DNA of 64,000 nt from contig CADCHF010000008.1 in assembly GCA_902801175.1 (NCBI GenBank), positions 21,385 to 85,384 on the forward strand, in the 5' to 3' direction. The translations under genes were made by a program, and so were the position numbers. The stretch comes from an uncultured Coriobacteriaceae bacterium. Lineage in GTDB: Bacteria; Actinomycetota; Coriobacteriia; Coriobacteriales; Atopobiaceae. How positions within the stretch are numbered: position 1 is the first letter of the stretch; each line of letters opens with the position of its first letter. The notes beneath the pieces were generated by a model. That model did not search any database. It had not been told where the DNA came from and saw only the letters and a program-made list of their open reading frames with translations. Below, piece by piece: positions 17,450-26,615 of this stretch.

Positions 17450-20272
17450 TTGGCTAACCAGTACAAGCAGACCACCAATCTGCCGACCACGGGCTTCCCC
17501 ATGAGGGGCAACCTGCCGGCAAACGAGCCCAAGCGCCTTGCGGCTTGGGAGGAGGCGGGCGTCTACGAGCTCGCGCTCAAGAAGAACGCCGGCCACGACC
17601 GCTTTGTGCTCCATGACGGCCCTCCGTATGCCAACGGCCCCATCCACCTGGGTCACGCTCAGAACAAGATCAGCAAGGACATCATCAACCGCTACTGGAT
17701 GATGCAGGGCTATGAGGTTCCTTACGTCCCCGGCTGGGACTGCCACGGCCTGCCCATCGAGAACAAGGTCGAGAACATGGTCGGCGGCGACAAGTTCCGC
17801 CAGCTCCCGACCGAGAAGATCCGCGAGATGTGCCGCAAGATGGCCGTCGAGCAGGTTGACACGCAGCGCCAGGGCTTCAAGCGCCTGGGCGTGCTGGGCG
17901 AGTGGGCCAACCCCTACCTCACCTACACCAACGACTACGACGCCACCGACGTCGAGATCTTCAAGGCCTTCTTCGACAAGGGCGCCATCTACCGCGGCCG
18001 CAAGCCGGTGCACTGGTGCAGCCACTGCCACACCGCCCTTGCCGAGGCCGAGATCGAGTACTCCGACGAGGTCAGCCCCGCCATCTTCGTGCGCTTTGAG
18101 ATGACCACGACCCCCGCGGGCCTTGAGGCCTGGGAGGGCAAGCTCGACGTTGCCATCTGGACCACCACGCCCTGGACCCTGCCTGCAGACGACGCCGTCA
18201 TCCTGCACCCCGAGGCCAGCTACGTGGCCGTTGCCCACGAAGGCCGCGCCTACATCTTTGGCGAGACCCTCTGGGAGAAGTGCGCTGCCAAGTTTGGCTG
18301 GGAGGACGCCGCGCTGGTCTGCGGCGAGGACGGTGAGCCCTGGCGCGCCACCGGAGCCGACCTTGCTGGCAACCTCTACAAGCAGCCCATCTTTGGCGAG
18401 CAGGGCGAGCTTGGCAAGTTCATCTACGCCGACTACGTCACGCTCGAGGACGGCACGGGCATCGTGCACTCCGCTCCCGGCCATGGCGTGGACGACTACC
18501 TTGCTGGCATGAAGTTTGACATCCCCGTCGTCATGCCCGTCGACGACGACGGCCGCTTCTATGTGGGCGACACGATGGGTACCGGCGGCCCGTTCTCGGG
18601 CATGGAGGTCAACGAGGCCAACCCCAAGATCATTGAGTGGCTGCGTGAGCGCAACATGCTCATCATGCACGAGGACATCAACCACAGCTACCCGCACTGC
18701 TGGCGCTGCAAGAACCCCGTCATCTTCCGTGCCACCAGCCAGTGGTTTGTGTCCATGGATGCCACCGGCCTCCGCAAGCAGGCGCTCTCTGAGCTGCAGA
18801 AGGTGCGCTTCTACCCGTCGCACTCCGTCAACCGCATTGGCAGCATGGTCGAGGGCCGTCCCGACTGGTGCATCAGCCGTCAGCGCAACTGGGGCGTGCC
18901 CATCCCGGCCTACACCTGCCAGGACTGCGGCGAGACCGTCATGAACGACGACACGCTCAACGCCGTGATCAAGCTCTTCCGCGAGCAGGGCTCCGACCAC
19001 TGGTTTACCGACGACCCGGCAAGCTACCTGGGCGATGCCTGCACCTGCCCCAAGTGCGGTGGCCACAACCTCAAGCCCGACCGCGACATTCTGGACGTGT
19101 GGTGGGACTCCGGCGTCTCGCACACCGCCGTCTGCCGTCATCGCGACTACCTCAAGTTCCCCGCGGACGTCTACCTCGAGGGCTCCGACCAGCATCGCGG
19201 CTGGTTCATGAGCGCACTCATGACGAGCGTGGGTGCCTATGACGTGGCTCCCTACAAGGCAGTCATCAGCCAGGGCTTCACCCTCGACGGCCAGGGTCGC
19301 AAGATGTCCAAGAGCCTGGGCAACGTCATTGACCCCAACGCCGAGTGCGACAAGCGTGGCGCCGACATCCTGCGTCTGTGGGTTGCCTCGGTCGACACCT
19401 CGAACGACGTGCCTTGCGACGCAAAGATCCTCAACCAGGTCGGCGATGCCTATCGCAAGATCCGCAACACCATCCGCTTCCTCCTCGGCGAGCTCGAGGG
19501 CCAGTTTGACCCCGCGACCGACGCCGTTGCCGTTGAGGACCTGCTGCCCTACGACCGTCTGGCCCTGGCACGTCTTTCCCAGGTCCACGACCAGGTGAGC
19601 GCCGCCTACGCCGACTACAACTTCAACGTGGTCTACCGCACGCTGTACGACTATGTGGTGACCGAGCTCTCCAACGCCTACCTCAACGCCACCAAGGACC
19701 GCACCTACTGCGGTGGCGCCGCCTCGCACGAGCGCAGGAGCGCCCAGACCGTATGGGCTCAGATCCTGTCCATGCTGGTTCACGACCTGCAGCCGATTCT
19801 TGCCTACACCTGCGACGAGGCTCTCTCCTACATGCCCGAGGCCCTGCGCGACGGCCAAGAGTTTGCCGCACTGCTCGACTGGTACAAGGCTCCCATGGCT
19901 GCTGCTGAGTACGAGCCGCTGCTTGCTGCCTACGCCGCCCTCGACGAGGTGCGCGCCGCCTTCACCAAGGCATACGACGAGGCTCAGGCCTCTGGCGCAA
20001 TCACCGAGAAGACCGCACAGGCCACCAGCGCAAAGGTGACGCTGCCTGCAGCCACCGCCGAGGCCTTTGAGGCTGCCGGTGTTGACGCCGAGACCCTAGC
20101 CGAGGTCTTCGTCTGCTCTGCGGCAAGTGTCGCAAGCGGCGACGAGCTTGCCGTGGAGGTCGCTCCCGCACAGGGCGAGAAGTGCCCGCGCTGCTGGAAC
20201 TGGCGCACCCTTGGTGCCGACGGCCTCTGCTGCCGCTGCCACGAGGTCATCATCGAGCTGGGCAAGGAGTAG
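17450..20272 (+). CDS. ileS: Isoleucyl-tRNA synthetase
   Basis: IleRS attaches isoleucine to tRNA-Ile in the cytoplasm. The 940-residue product carries PPYANGPIHLGH (HIGH motif, about residue 58-69), an editing domain inserted in the Rossmann fold, KMSKS near residue 617 and a C-terminal zinc site CPRC...CCRC near 911-930, the bacterial IleS1-like layout. The TTG at 17450 (protein LANQYKQTT read as M) is preceded by GAAAGGAAAG; an upstream GTG at 17384 lies inside the T-box terminator and is rejected. It is followed at once by lspA, a common order. Confidence 0.96.
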   Translation: MANQYKQTTNLPTTGFPMRGNLPANEPKRLAAWEEAGVYELALKKNAGHDRFVLHDGPPYANGPIHLGHAQNKISKDIINRYWMMQGYEVPYVPGWDCHGLPIENKVENMVGGDKFRQLPTEKIREMCRKMAVEQVDTQRQGFKRLGVLGEWANPYLTYTNDYDATDVEIFKAFFDKGAIYRGRKPVHWCSHCHTALAEAEIEYSDEVSPAIFVRFEMTTTPAGLEAWEGKLDVAIWTTTPWTLPADDAVILHPEASYVAVAHEGRAYIFGETLWEKCAAKFGWEDAALVCGEDGEPWRATGADLAGNLYKQPIFGEQGELGKFIYADYVTLEDGTGIVHSAPGHGVDDYLAGMKFDIPVVMPVDDDGRFYVGDTMGTGGPFSGMEVNEANPKIIEWLRERNMLIMHEDINHSYPHCWRCKNPVIFRATSQWFVSMDATGLRKQALSELQKVRFYPSHSVNRIGSMVEGRPDWCISRQRNWGVPIPAYTCQDCGETVMNDDTLNAVIKLFREQGSDHWFTDDPASYLGDACTCPKCGGHNLKPDRDILDVWWDSGVSHTAVCRHRDYLKFPADVYLEGSDQHRGWFMSALMTSVGAYDVAPYKAVISQGFTLDGQGRKMSKSLGNVIDPNAECDKRGADILRLWVASVDTSNDVPCDAKILNQVGDAYRKIRNTIRFLLGELEGQFDPATDAVAVEDLLPYDRLALARLSQVHDQVSAAYADYNFNVVYRTLYDYVVTELSNAYLNATKDRTYCGGAASHERRSAQTVWAQILSMLVHDLQPILAYTCDEALSYMPEALRDGQEFAALLDWYKAPMAAAEYEPLLAAYAALDEVRAAFTKAYDEAQASGAITEKTAQATSAKVTLPAATAEAFEAAGVDAETLAEVFVCSAASVASGDELAVEVAPAQGEKCPRCWNWRTLGADGLCCRCHEVIIELGKE

Positions 20273-20275
20273 TAC

Positions 20276-20803
20276 GTGCTGCTACCACAGGGCCTCTCGC
20301 GCCGCGGATCAAGCATAGTTTTCTTCTGGTTCATTGCTGTCTTGGTGGTCATTCTTGACCAGGCCACCAAGGCGGCGGTGCGCCACCTTTTGCCCGTTGG
20401 CACGTCACAACGCACGCTCATACCGGGAATCCTCAACCTTGCACATGTGGAGAACACAGGCGCTGCGTTCAGCATTGGCGAGGGCTCCAGCTGGCTGTTT
20501 GTTGCGTGCGCCGTCGTTGCCTTTGGCGTGGCGCTCGGTCTGGTGTGGAACCACGACCTGCCGTTTCCGCTCGTCTTCTCGCTCGGCTGCGTTGCCGGCG
20601 GGGGAGTGGGAAACATGATCGACCGTCTGGCCTGGGGGTCGGTCACCGACTTCTTGGCCACGGCGTTCATCGACTTTCCCGTGTTCAACGTTGCCGACAT
20701 CTTTGTGACCTGCGGCGTTGCGATAAGCCTCGTGCTTTACATGCGCTGGGAGGCAACCGAAGGCGCCTCCGACGAGGGCGACTCCGAGGGTGGTAATGGC
20801 TGA
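20276..20803 (+). CDS. lspA: Lipoprotein signal peptidase II
   Basis: LspA is the membrane aspartyl protease that removes signal peptides from prolipoproteins. The 175-residue product has four hydrophobic segments and the catalytic motifs GNMIDRL (first Asp) and FNVADIF (second Asp). ENTGAAFSI is also conserved. The GTG start lies three bases after the ileS stop, with AAGGAG at the end of ileS as ribosome-binding site. The last 20 residues are acidic and Gly/Ser-rich, an extension not needed for catalysis. Confidence 0.95.
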   Translation: MLLPQGLSRRGSSIVFFWFIAVLVVILDQATKAAVRHLLPVGTSQRTLIPGILNLAHVENTGAAFSIGEGSSWLFVACAVVAFGVALGLVWNHDLPFPLVFSLGCVAGGGVGNMIDRLAWGSVTDFLATAFIDFPVFNVADIFVTCGVAISLVLYMRWEATEGASDEGDSEGGNG

Positions 20804-21818
20804 GCAACTAAGGGAACTACTGGTTGGACCTGAGGGCGACGGCATGCGCCTCGATGCCTTTTTGGCGTCGTGCGAGGGCATGCCGTCGCGTTCTGCCTGT
20901 GCAAAGCTCATTGAGACGGGCGCCGTGAGCATCAACTCGACGGCTGCCACGTCAAAGTCGGAGCGCGTGCTTTTGGGTGACCGCATCCAGGCGGTCGTCC
21001 CGCTTCCCGAGCCCGAACCTGGTGCGCTTGTGCCCAACCCCGACATCGAGCTGGACATTCGCTTTGAGGACGACTGGCTGCTGGTGCTCTCAAAGCAGGC
21101 GGGTCTTGTGTGCCACCCAAGCCCGGGCCACATAGACGACACGCTCGCTAACGCACTCGTGGCACATTGCGGCATCGAGCACTTGGGTATGCTGCAGGGC
21201 GACGACCGCCCCGGCATCGTCCATCGCCTAGACATGGACACCTCTGGCCTCATGCTGGCTGCCAAAGACGACCAGACACAGAGGGCCCTGCAGGACCTCA
21301 TTCGGCTGCGCACCCTTGACAGGCGCTACATCACGCTGGTCCATGGGTATGTTGCAGCCGACGAGGGAACCATCACCACGGGAATCGCCCGCAGCAAGCG
21401 CGACCGTCTGCGCATGGCCGTGTCGGACGACCCCTTGGCCCGCGAGGCCATCACGACCTTCCGCGTGCTCGAGCGCTTTGAGGCGGGTCGCTTTGACGAG
21501 GGCTACACGCTGGTCGAATGCCACCTCTACACGGGGCGCACGCACCAGATCCGCGTGCACATGCGCCACATCAACCACGCCTGCGTGGGCGACCCGCTCT
21601 ATGGCAAGGGCGACGACCGCGCCAATCATGGGTTGCGCCGGCAGTTCCTGCACTCGTGGCGCGTGTGCTTTGACCATCCCGTGACGGGTGAGCGCATTGC
21701 GTGCAAAGACACCCTTCCCGCAGACCTCGCGGCTATACTTGATGAGATTGGTGAGACATCGATGGGGCGCACCGCAACGGGCGAGCGGATCTGTCCCCAG
21801 CTTTGGCCAAGCCGCTAG
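20796..21818 (+). CDS. rluD: RluD-type 23S rRNA/tRNA pseudouridine synthase
   Basis: The 340-residue product has an N-terminal S4 RNA-binding domain (about 12-70) and a RluA/RluD catalytic domain with HRLDMDTSGL, in which the second Asp after Arg-Leu is the nucleophile region. It isomerises uridines in structured RNA. The ATG at 20796 overlaps the end of lspA by 8 bases. The ileS-lspA-rluD order is common in Gram-positive bacteria. RluA-family specificity is hard to assign from sequence, so the symbol is by best resemblance. Confidence 0.88.
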   Translation: MAEQLRELLVGPEGDGMRLDAFLASCEGMPSRSACAKLIETGAVSINSTAATSKSERVLLGDRIQAVVPLPEPEPGALVPNPDIELDIRFEDDWLLVLSKQAGLVCHPSPGHIDDTLANALVAHCGIEHLGMLQGDDRPGIVHRLDMDTSGLMLAAKDDQTQRALQDLIRLRTLDRRYITLVHGYVAADEGTITTGIARSKRDRLRMAVSDDPLAREAITTFRVLERFEAGRFDEGYTLVECHLYTGRTHQIRVHMRHINHACVGDPLYGKGDDRANHGLRRQFLHSWRVCFDHPVTGERIACKDTLPADLAAILDEIGETSMGRTATGERICPQLWPSR

Positions 21819-21835
21819 ACTTGGAAGGACACGGC

Positions 21836-23128
21836 ATGGAGTTCAGCTTTCTGGGTGTACCGCCCATTGTGATGTTCAACAACCTCATAGGCACCCTCTT
21901 TGGCATTGCCTACTTCTACCAGATGGTCTACATCCTCATAAGCCTGGTGCGCGGCAACGTGGTGCTGCCCAAGGCCAAGGTGCAGCATCGCTATGCGTAC
22001 TTTATTGCGGCACACAACGAGGAGGCCGTCATTGCCAACCTCGTTGAGTCGATCCTCACGCAAAACTACCCGCGCGAGCTGATTGACTGCTTTGTGGTGG
22101 CAGACGCCTGCACCGACAACACAGCCGAGTGCGCGCGCAAGGCCGGTGCCATCGTCTACGAGCGCAACGACCTGGCGCGCAAGGGCAAGAGCTGGGTCAT
22201 GGACTACGGCTTTGACCGCATCCTCAACGAGTACGGCGACATCTACGAGGCCTTCTTTGTGATGGACGCCGACAACGTGCTTTCGCCCGACTACACCTCC
22301 ATCATGAACGACGCCTTCGACGCGGGCTATCTTGTGTGCACGAGCTACCGCAACTCCAAGAACTATGACTCCAGCTGGATCAGCGCGGGCTCGGCCCTCT
22401 GGTACATTCGCGAGGCCCGCTTCCTCAACAACGTCCGTATGATGAACGGCACCAGCTGCGCAATCTCAGGCTCGGGCTGGCTCGTGTCGTCAAAGATCGT
22501 CAAGGGCATGCACGGCTGGGACTTCCACACGCTCACCGAGGACATCCAGTTCTCGACCTTCTGCAGCGTGCACAACATCCAGATTGGCTACGCGCCCGCC
22601 GAGTTCTTTGACGAGCAGCCGGTGACCTTCAAGGCGAGCTGGGTGCAGCGCATGCGCTGGACCAAGGGCTTCTACCAGATCTTCTTTAGCTATGGCACCA
22701 ACCTGGTGAAGGCCATTGCAAAGGGCCGCTTTGCCGCCTATGACATGCTGATGACCATTGCCCCTGGCATCCTGCTCACGCTGCTTTCGGCCTTTGTCAA
22801 CCTTTCGTACCTTGTCATCGGCTCGCTCAGCCACGGCTTCATCGCAACGGCATCCGAGCTTCAGATGGCAGTGGGCTCGCTTGTGATGCTGATCATTGGC
22901 GCCTACGCAACGTTCTTCTTCATGGGCCTGCTCACCACGATTGTCGAGCGCAAGCACATTCACGCACGTAAGTCTCGCATCATCTCCAACCTGTTCACGT
23001 TCCCCATCTTCATGCTCAGCTACGTTCCCATTGGTGTTGCGGCCTTCTTCAAGAAGGTCGAGTGGGTGCCCACCAAGCACGACATTGCCGTCAAGTTTGA
23101 CGAGGTCGTGAGCGCAGGGGAGAAGTAA
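21836..23128 (+). CDS. Membrane-bound processive-type GT2 glycosyltransferase
   Basis: The 430-residue protein begins with a membrane helix (IGTLFGIAYFYQMVYILISL), then a GT-A catalytic domain with AHNEEAVIANLVESIL, a DACTDNT metal/nucleotide loop, MDADN as the DXD-like motif and QRMRWTKGF as the QxxRW motif of cellulose/hyaluronan-synthase-like enzymes. At least four hydrophobic helices follow from about residue 300. It probably polymerises or transfers a sugar at the cytoplasmic face and passes it across the membrane. The ATG at 21836 has GGAAGGAC before it. Substrate and product are not deducible; it stands alone between rluD and guaB. Confidence 0.85.
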   Translation: MEFSFLGVPPIVMFNNLIGTLFGIAYFYQMVYILISLVRGNVVLPKAKVQHRYAYFIAAHNEEAVIANLVESILTQNYPRELIDCFVVADACTDNTAECARKAGAIVYERNDLARKGKSWVMDYGFDRILNEYGDIYEAFFVMDADNVLSPDYTSIMNDAFDAGYLVCTSYRNSKNYDSSWISAGSALWYIREARFLNNVRMMNGTSCAISGSGWLVSSKIVKGMHGWDFHTLTEDIQFSTFCSVHNIQIGYAPAEFFDEQPVTFKASWVQRMRWTKGFYQIFFSYGTNLVKAIAKGRFAAYDMLMTIAPGILLTLLSAFVNLSYLVIGSLSHGFIATASELQMAVGSLVMLIIGAYATFFFMGLLTTIVERKHIHARKSRIISNLFTFPIFMLSYVPIGVAAFFKKVEWVPTKHDIAVKFDEVVSAGEK

Positions 23129-23154
23129 ACGAATTGCGGCTCCGAGTTTTACGG

Positions 23155-23180
23155 CTGCAGCTGCCATATGCTGCGGTTTT
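23155..23180 (+). terminator. Probable terminator of the GT2 gene
   Basis: CTGCAGC (23155-23161) pairs with GCTGCGG (23170-23176), one G-U, across an 8-base loop, then TTTT. Confidence 0.55.
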
Positions 23181-23242
23181 GTGGTGATGTCTCCTGTGGG
23201 AGTCATGAACCTAAATCTGTTGCCGTAGATGGCATTTGCGTC

Positions 23243-23251
23243 TGGTACACT
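23243..23251 (+). promoter_or_regulatory. Candidate extended -10 promoter of guaB
   Basis: TGGTACACT gives a TG-N-TACACT extended -10 about 65 bases before the guaB ATG. The -35 region is weak (TTGCCG at 23220-23225 is 20 bases away). Confidence 0.35.
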
Positions 23252-23315
23252 AAGAAGAATAATCGGTGAGAAGTCTGCTATTCGCGGCAAACGGTCACAG
23301 TCAAAGGAGGCCTGC

Positions 23316-24833
23316 ATGGCAACATTCTTTGAGGGGGAGTCCCATACCTTTTCCGAGTACCTTCTTGTCCCCGGATACTCCTCGGCAGAGAACGTCCCGT
23401 CCAATGTCTCACTCAAGACCCCGCTGGTAAAGTTCAAGCGCGGTGAGCAAAGCGCCATCAACCTCAACATCCCCATGGTCTCGGCCATCATGCAGTCTGT
23501 TTCGGGCACTCGCCTGGCAATCGCGCTCGCGCAGGAGGGCGGTGTCTCGTTCATCTACGGATCTCAGTCTGCCGAGGATGAGGCTGCCATGGTTCGCGAG
23601 GTCAAGACCACCAAGGCTGGCTTTGTTATCTCTGCGGTCAACCTCACGCCCGATATGACCCTTGAGGAGGTCATGGAGCTCAAGGAGAAGTCTGGCTTCT
23701 CGACCATGCCCGTCACCGATGACGGCACGTGCCACGGTCACCTTCTTGGCATCGTCACCAGCCGTGACTGGCGTCCGAGCCGCGATCCACTCGACAAGCG
23801 CGTCTCTGAGTTCATGACCCCGCGCGAGCATCTTGTGGTTGCTACCGACGACACCTCGCTGCACGACTGCAACGACATCATTTGGGAGCGCAAGCTCAAC
23901 GCTCTGCCCATCGTCGACTCCGAGGACCGTCTGGTCTCGATCGTCTTCCGCAAGGACTACGACTCGCACAAGTCCAACCCCAACGAGCTGCTCGACGAGC
24001 ACAAGCGTTACGTGGTTGGTGCGGGCATCAACACGCGTGACTACGCCGAGCGCGTGCCCAAGCTGCTCGAGGCTGGTGCCGACGTGCTCTGCATCGACTC
24101 CTCTGAGGGCTACTCCGAGTGGCAGAAGCTCACCATCGACTGGATCCGCGAGAACTACGGCGACTCGGTCAAGGTTGGCGCAGGTAACGTTGTTGACGGC
24201 GAGGGCTTCCGCTATCTGGCCGAGTGCGGTGCCGACTTTGTCAAGGTCGGCATTGGTGGCGGCTCCATCTGCATCACCCGCGAGCAGAAGGGCATTGGCC
24301 GTGGTCAGGCCTCCGCGCTCATCGATGTCTGCGCCGAGCGCGACCGTTACTTTGAGGAGACCGGCATCTACGTGCCCGTCTGCTCTGACGGCGGCATCGT
24401 CTACGACTACCACATGACGCTTGCCCTTGCCATGGGCGCCGACTTCCTCATGCTCGGCCGCTACTTTGCCCGCTTTGACGAGAGCCCCACGCGTCGCCTC
24501 TCGGTCAATGGCTCCTACGTCAAGGAGTACTGGGGCGAGGGCTCCGCGCGTGCCCGCAACTGGCAGCGCTACGACCTGGGCGGCAAGAAGGGCCTCACCT
24601 TTGTCGAGGGCGTCGACTCCTACGTTCCCTATGCCGGTCCGCTCAAGGAGAACGTCCAGGCATCGCTTACCAAGGTCATCCACACCATGTGCAACTGCGG
24701 CGCGCTCGATCTTGAGGAGCTCCGCAACAAGGCCAAGCTCACGCTCGTGTCCTCCACCTCGCTCGTTGAGGGCGGCGCACACGACGTCATGCTGAAGGAC
24801 TCCAACCCCGACGGCCTCAACTTCCACGCATAA
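23316..24833 (+). CDS. guaB: Inosine-5'-monophosphate dehydrogenase
   Basis: IMPDH oxidises IMP to XMP with NAD, the committed step of guanine nucleotide synthesis. The 505-residue barrel enzyme has two CBS domains inserted at about 110-230, the phosphate/IMP loop around [16 protein letters not shown] with catalytic Cys near residue 319, and [20 protein letters not shown] for substrate binding. A perfect AAAGGAGG at 23303-23310 sets the ATG. The gene is monocistronic, with a strong terminator directly after it. Confidence 0.95.
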   Translation: MATFFEGESHTFSEYLLVPGYSSAENVPSNVSLKTPLVKFKRGEQSAINLNIPMVSAIMQSVSGTRLAIALAQEGGVSFIYGSQSAEDEAAMVREVKTTKAGFVISAVNLTPDMTLEEVMELKEKSGFSTMPVTDDGTCHGHLLGIVTSRDWRPSRDPLDKRVSEFMTPREHLVVATDDTSLHDCNDIIWERKLNALPIVDSEDRLVSIVFRKDYDSHKSNPNELLDEHKRYVVGAGINTRDYAERVPKLLEAGADVLCIDSSEGYSEWQKLTIDWIRENYGDSVKVGAGNVVDGEGFRYLAECGADFVKVGIGGGSICITREQKGIGRGQASALIDVCAERDRYFEETGIYVPVCSDGGIVYDYHMTLALAMGADFLMLGRYFARFDESPTRRLSVNGSYVKEYWGEGSARARNWQRYDLGGKKGLTFVEGVDSYVPYAGPLKENVQASLTKVIHTMCNCGALDLEELRNKAKLTLVSSTSLVEGGAHDVMLKDSNPDGLNFHA

Positions 24834-24854
24834 GACTTAGCGCAAACAAAGCTG

Positions 24855-24891
24855 AAAAAGCCCGGCGACAAAAAGGCTCGCCGGGCTTTTT
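24855..24891 (+). terminator. Intrinsic terminator of guaB
   Basis: AAAAAGCCCGGCGA (24855-24868) pairs perfectly with TCGCCGGGCTTTTT (24878-24891). The A and T tracts make it potentially bidirectional. Confidence 0.93.
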
Positions 24892-24914
24892 GTGCACCGG
24901 GACCCATGAGAGGT

Positions 24915-25039
24915 CGTGTCAAGGGGACGTATAATTTGACACACTCAATCATCCAGCCAGGATAGATGGCCTTCGAGAGCGGCTGATATCAGGACAAACG
25001 AGTTTCCGAGTGTGTCAAATTATACGTCCCCTTGACACG
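24915..25039. mobile_element. Family A palindromic element, copy 2
   Basis: Perfect 32-base terminal inverted repeats, 24915-24946 and 25008-25039, begin CGTGTCAAGGGGACGTATAA. The interior is homologous to that of copy 1 at 8721-8850 when read on the other strand. It lies downstream of the guaB terminator in a convergent gap, the same kind of site as copy 1. No coding capacity. Confidence 0.78.
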
Positions 25040-25069
25040 CCCCATCGAGCCGAATCGGACTTGTGAGAA

Positions 25070-25102
25070 GGTGTGTCTAAGTGTACGTCCCCAAGACACA
25101 CC
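25070..25102. repeat. Partial family A element
   Basis: GGTGTGTCT at 25070-25078 and AGACACACC at 25094-25102 bracket a short core containing TACGTCCCC. It looks like two family A ends collapsed together by deletion of the interior, 30 bases from copy 2. Confidence 0.6.
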
Positions 25103-25121
25103 CCGAGCTCGCGTCCCCACA

Positions 25122-25157
25122 GACAATAAAGAGGGGAGCCCGCATAGCGAGCTCCCC
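25122..25157 (-). terminator. Terminator of the MFS transporter gene
   Basis: On the - strand GGGGAGC (25157-25151) pairs with GCTCCCC (25139-25133), followed by the T-rich TCTTTATT. Confidence 0.75.
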
Positions 25158-25182
25158 CCAAAGCAACCTGTTGCTAGATGCC

Positions 25183-26421
25183 CTAGCGCTTCTTGCGCAC
25201 AGTCACCGTGCTGCCCTTCTTGCCCGAAAGGCCGGTGCCCAGGACCATGAGGATCGTTCCTGCCACGGAGGCAACCACCGACACCGTGAGGCCTGCGCGC
25301 ACCGAGAGCAGCTGGAAGATCCAGCCGCCAACAAAGCTCGCCAAAAGGCCACCAACGGTGTTCGCGGTCATGAACACAGCTTGTCCCTTGTTGCGGTCCT
25401 CCTCGCTGACCTGCTCGTTTGCGTAGTAGACGATGGCAGGAGTAAGAGCTGCGTAAGAGAACATCTGCAAGATCATGCCGGCGTAGAACATGGGGATGTT
25501 GCTGGCCAGCAAAAGGACGATGTGCTTGAGAGAGTAGAAGATTGCCGAGATGGCCATGACCTGGTTGACGGAGAGCTTCTTGAGGATGAGCGCAAAGCCA
25601 AACATCGTGGGGAGCTCGACCATGGCCTGGATGAAGAGCGCATTGCCCTGCACGGCGGCAATCTGCTCGTCGGTGCTGCCCTTCATGATGTCGCCCAGCA
25701 CAGCGCCAAGGTAGGTGTTAAAGACGTTGTGGCAGAAGTACAGCAGCACCAGCGCGAGAATCGCCGTGATGGTCTTGGGATACTTGCCAAAGAACTGCAG
25801 CACCGAGATGCTCTCCTCGGGCTGGGCGTCCTTCTTGTCCTGCTTCTTGGGAGCCGCCTGCTTGGGGGCATTGGGCATGAGGTTGATCGCCACGGCGGTG
25901 AGCACGGCGCCAAGGATGACCCAGATGGGAAGCGTGTTGCGGCCAAACACGCCCCAGAGCCTGCCCACGATGTTGGAGCCAACGGCGTAGGCGGCAGAAC
26001 CAAGGCCACGGCACAGGCCGTAGTTAATGACGACACCAGACTTCTCATAGACAAAGGCCATGCCATTAAGGAGCGGCATGCCGACCGTGGATGCGGCGAA
26101 GGCAATGATAATTACCGGAAGAATCAGGAACGAGCCCTTGGGGAGGGCGAGCAGAACTGCCGAAAGCGCGACACAGATGACCATCGAGCCAGTAATGAAG
26201 GTCTTCTGAGTAATCTTGTCGGAACGGTCAACGATGTCACCCGCGGCCGGTCCAATGAAGACGCCCAAGAGCGAGACGATCGACATGACCGTGCCAATGG
26301 TGCCCGACTCAAAACCGCTCTGGCTCAGATAGTTGTACGCAAAGCCGAGCGAGCCAGAAACAAGCAACATGAATCCAATATTACAGAGCGCGTATCGAGC
26401 GTTGAGATACTTTAGATTCAT
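25183..26421 (-). CDS. Major facilitator superfamily transporter
   Basis: The 412-residue protein has about twelve hydrophobic segments and a charged central loop (KQAAPKKQDKKDAQPEESIS) dividing two six-helix halves. An MFS-like GDIVDRSDKITQK loop follows the second helix. The arrangement, including a long N-terminal half with the NARYALCNIGF start, resembles the LacY/nucleoside-symporter-like MFS_1 group. The cargo cannot be named. GGGAGGG lies just upstream of the ATG. It is convergent with guaB and divergent from leuS. Confidence 0.82.
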   Translation of the reverse strand: MNLKYLNARYALCNIGFMLLVSGSLGFAYNYLSQSGFESGTIGTVMSIVSLLGVFIGPAAGDIVDRSDKITQKTFITGSMVICVALSAVLLALPKGSFLILPVIIIAFAASTVGMPLLNGMAFVYEKSGVVINYGLCRGLGSAAYAVGSNIVGRLWGVFGRNTLPIWVILGAVLTAVAINLMPNAPKQAAPKKQDKKDAQPEESISVLQFFGKYPKTITAILALVLLYFCHNVFNTYLGAVLGDIMKGSTDEQIAAVQGNALFIQAMVELPTMFGFALILKKLSVNQVMAISAIFYSLKHIVLLLASNIPMFYAGMILQMFSYAALTPAIVYYANEQVSEEDRNKGQAVFMTANTVGGLLASFVGGWIFQLLSVRAGLTVSVVASVAGTILMVLGTGLSGKKGSTVTVRKKR

Positions 26422-26615
26422 GACTTCCCTCCCAGTCTAACGCGAATCTACAAACAACGATGTTAGCACGGTTCAACACATGCAAATCAGCTGCAGGAGC
26501 ACATGTTCAAGGGGCAAATCGGCAGGTGGTGGGCTATACTGCTTATTTGTTGTATCGACACGGTCAGCTACGCGCATATACGTGAGTGCGCGGAGCATGG
26601 AAGAAAGGCAGACCT

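Noticed and set aside
20405..21313. Long - strand open frame over lspA and rluD
   Set aside because: It is a shadow of two well-recognised + strand genes, with Ser/Arg-rich nonsense composition.
26422..26615. T-box leader for leuS
   Set aside because: No TGGNAC-type T-box sequence or matching terminator is present in this gap.
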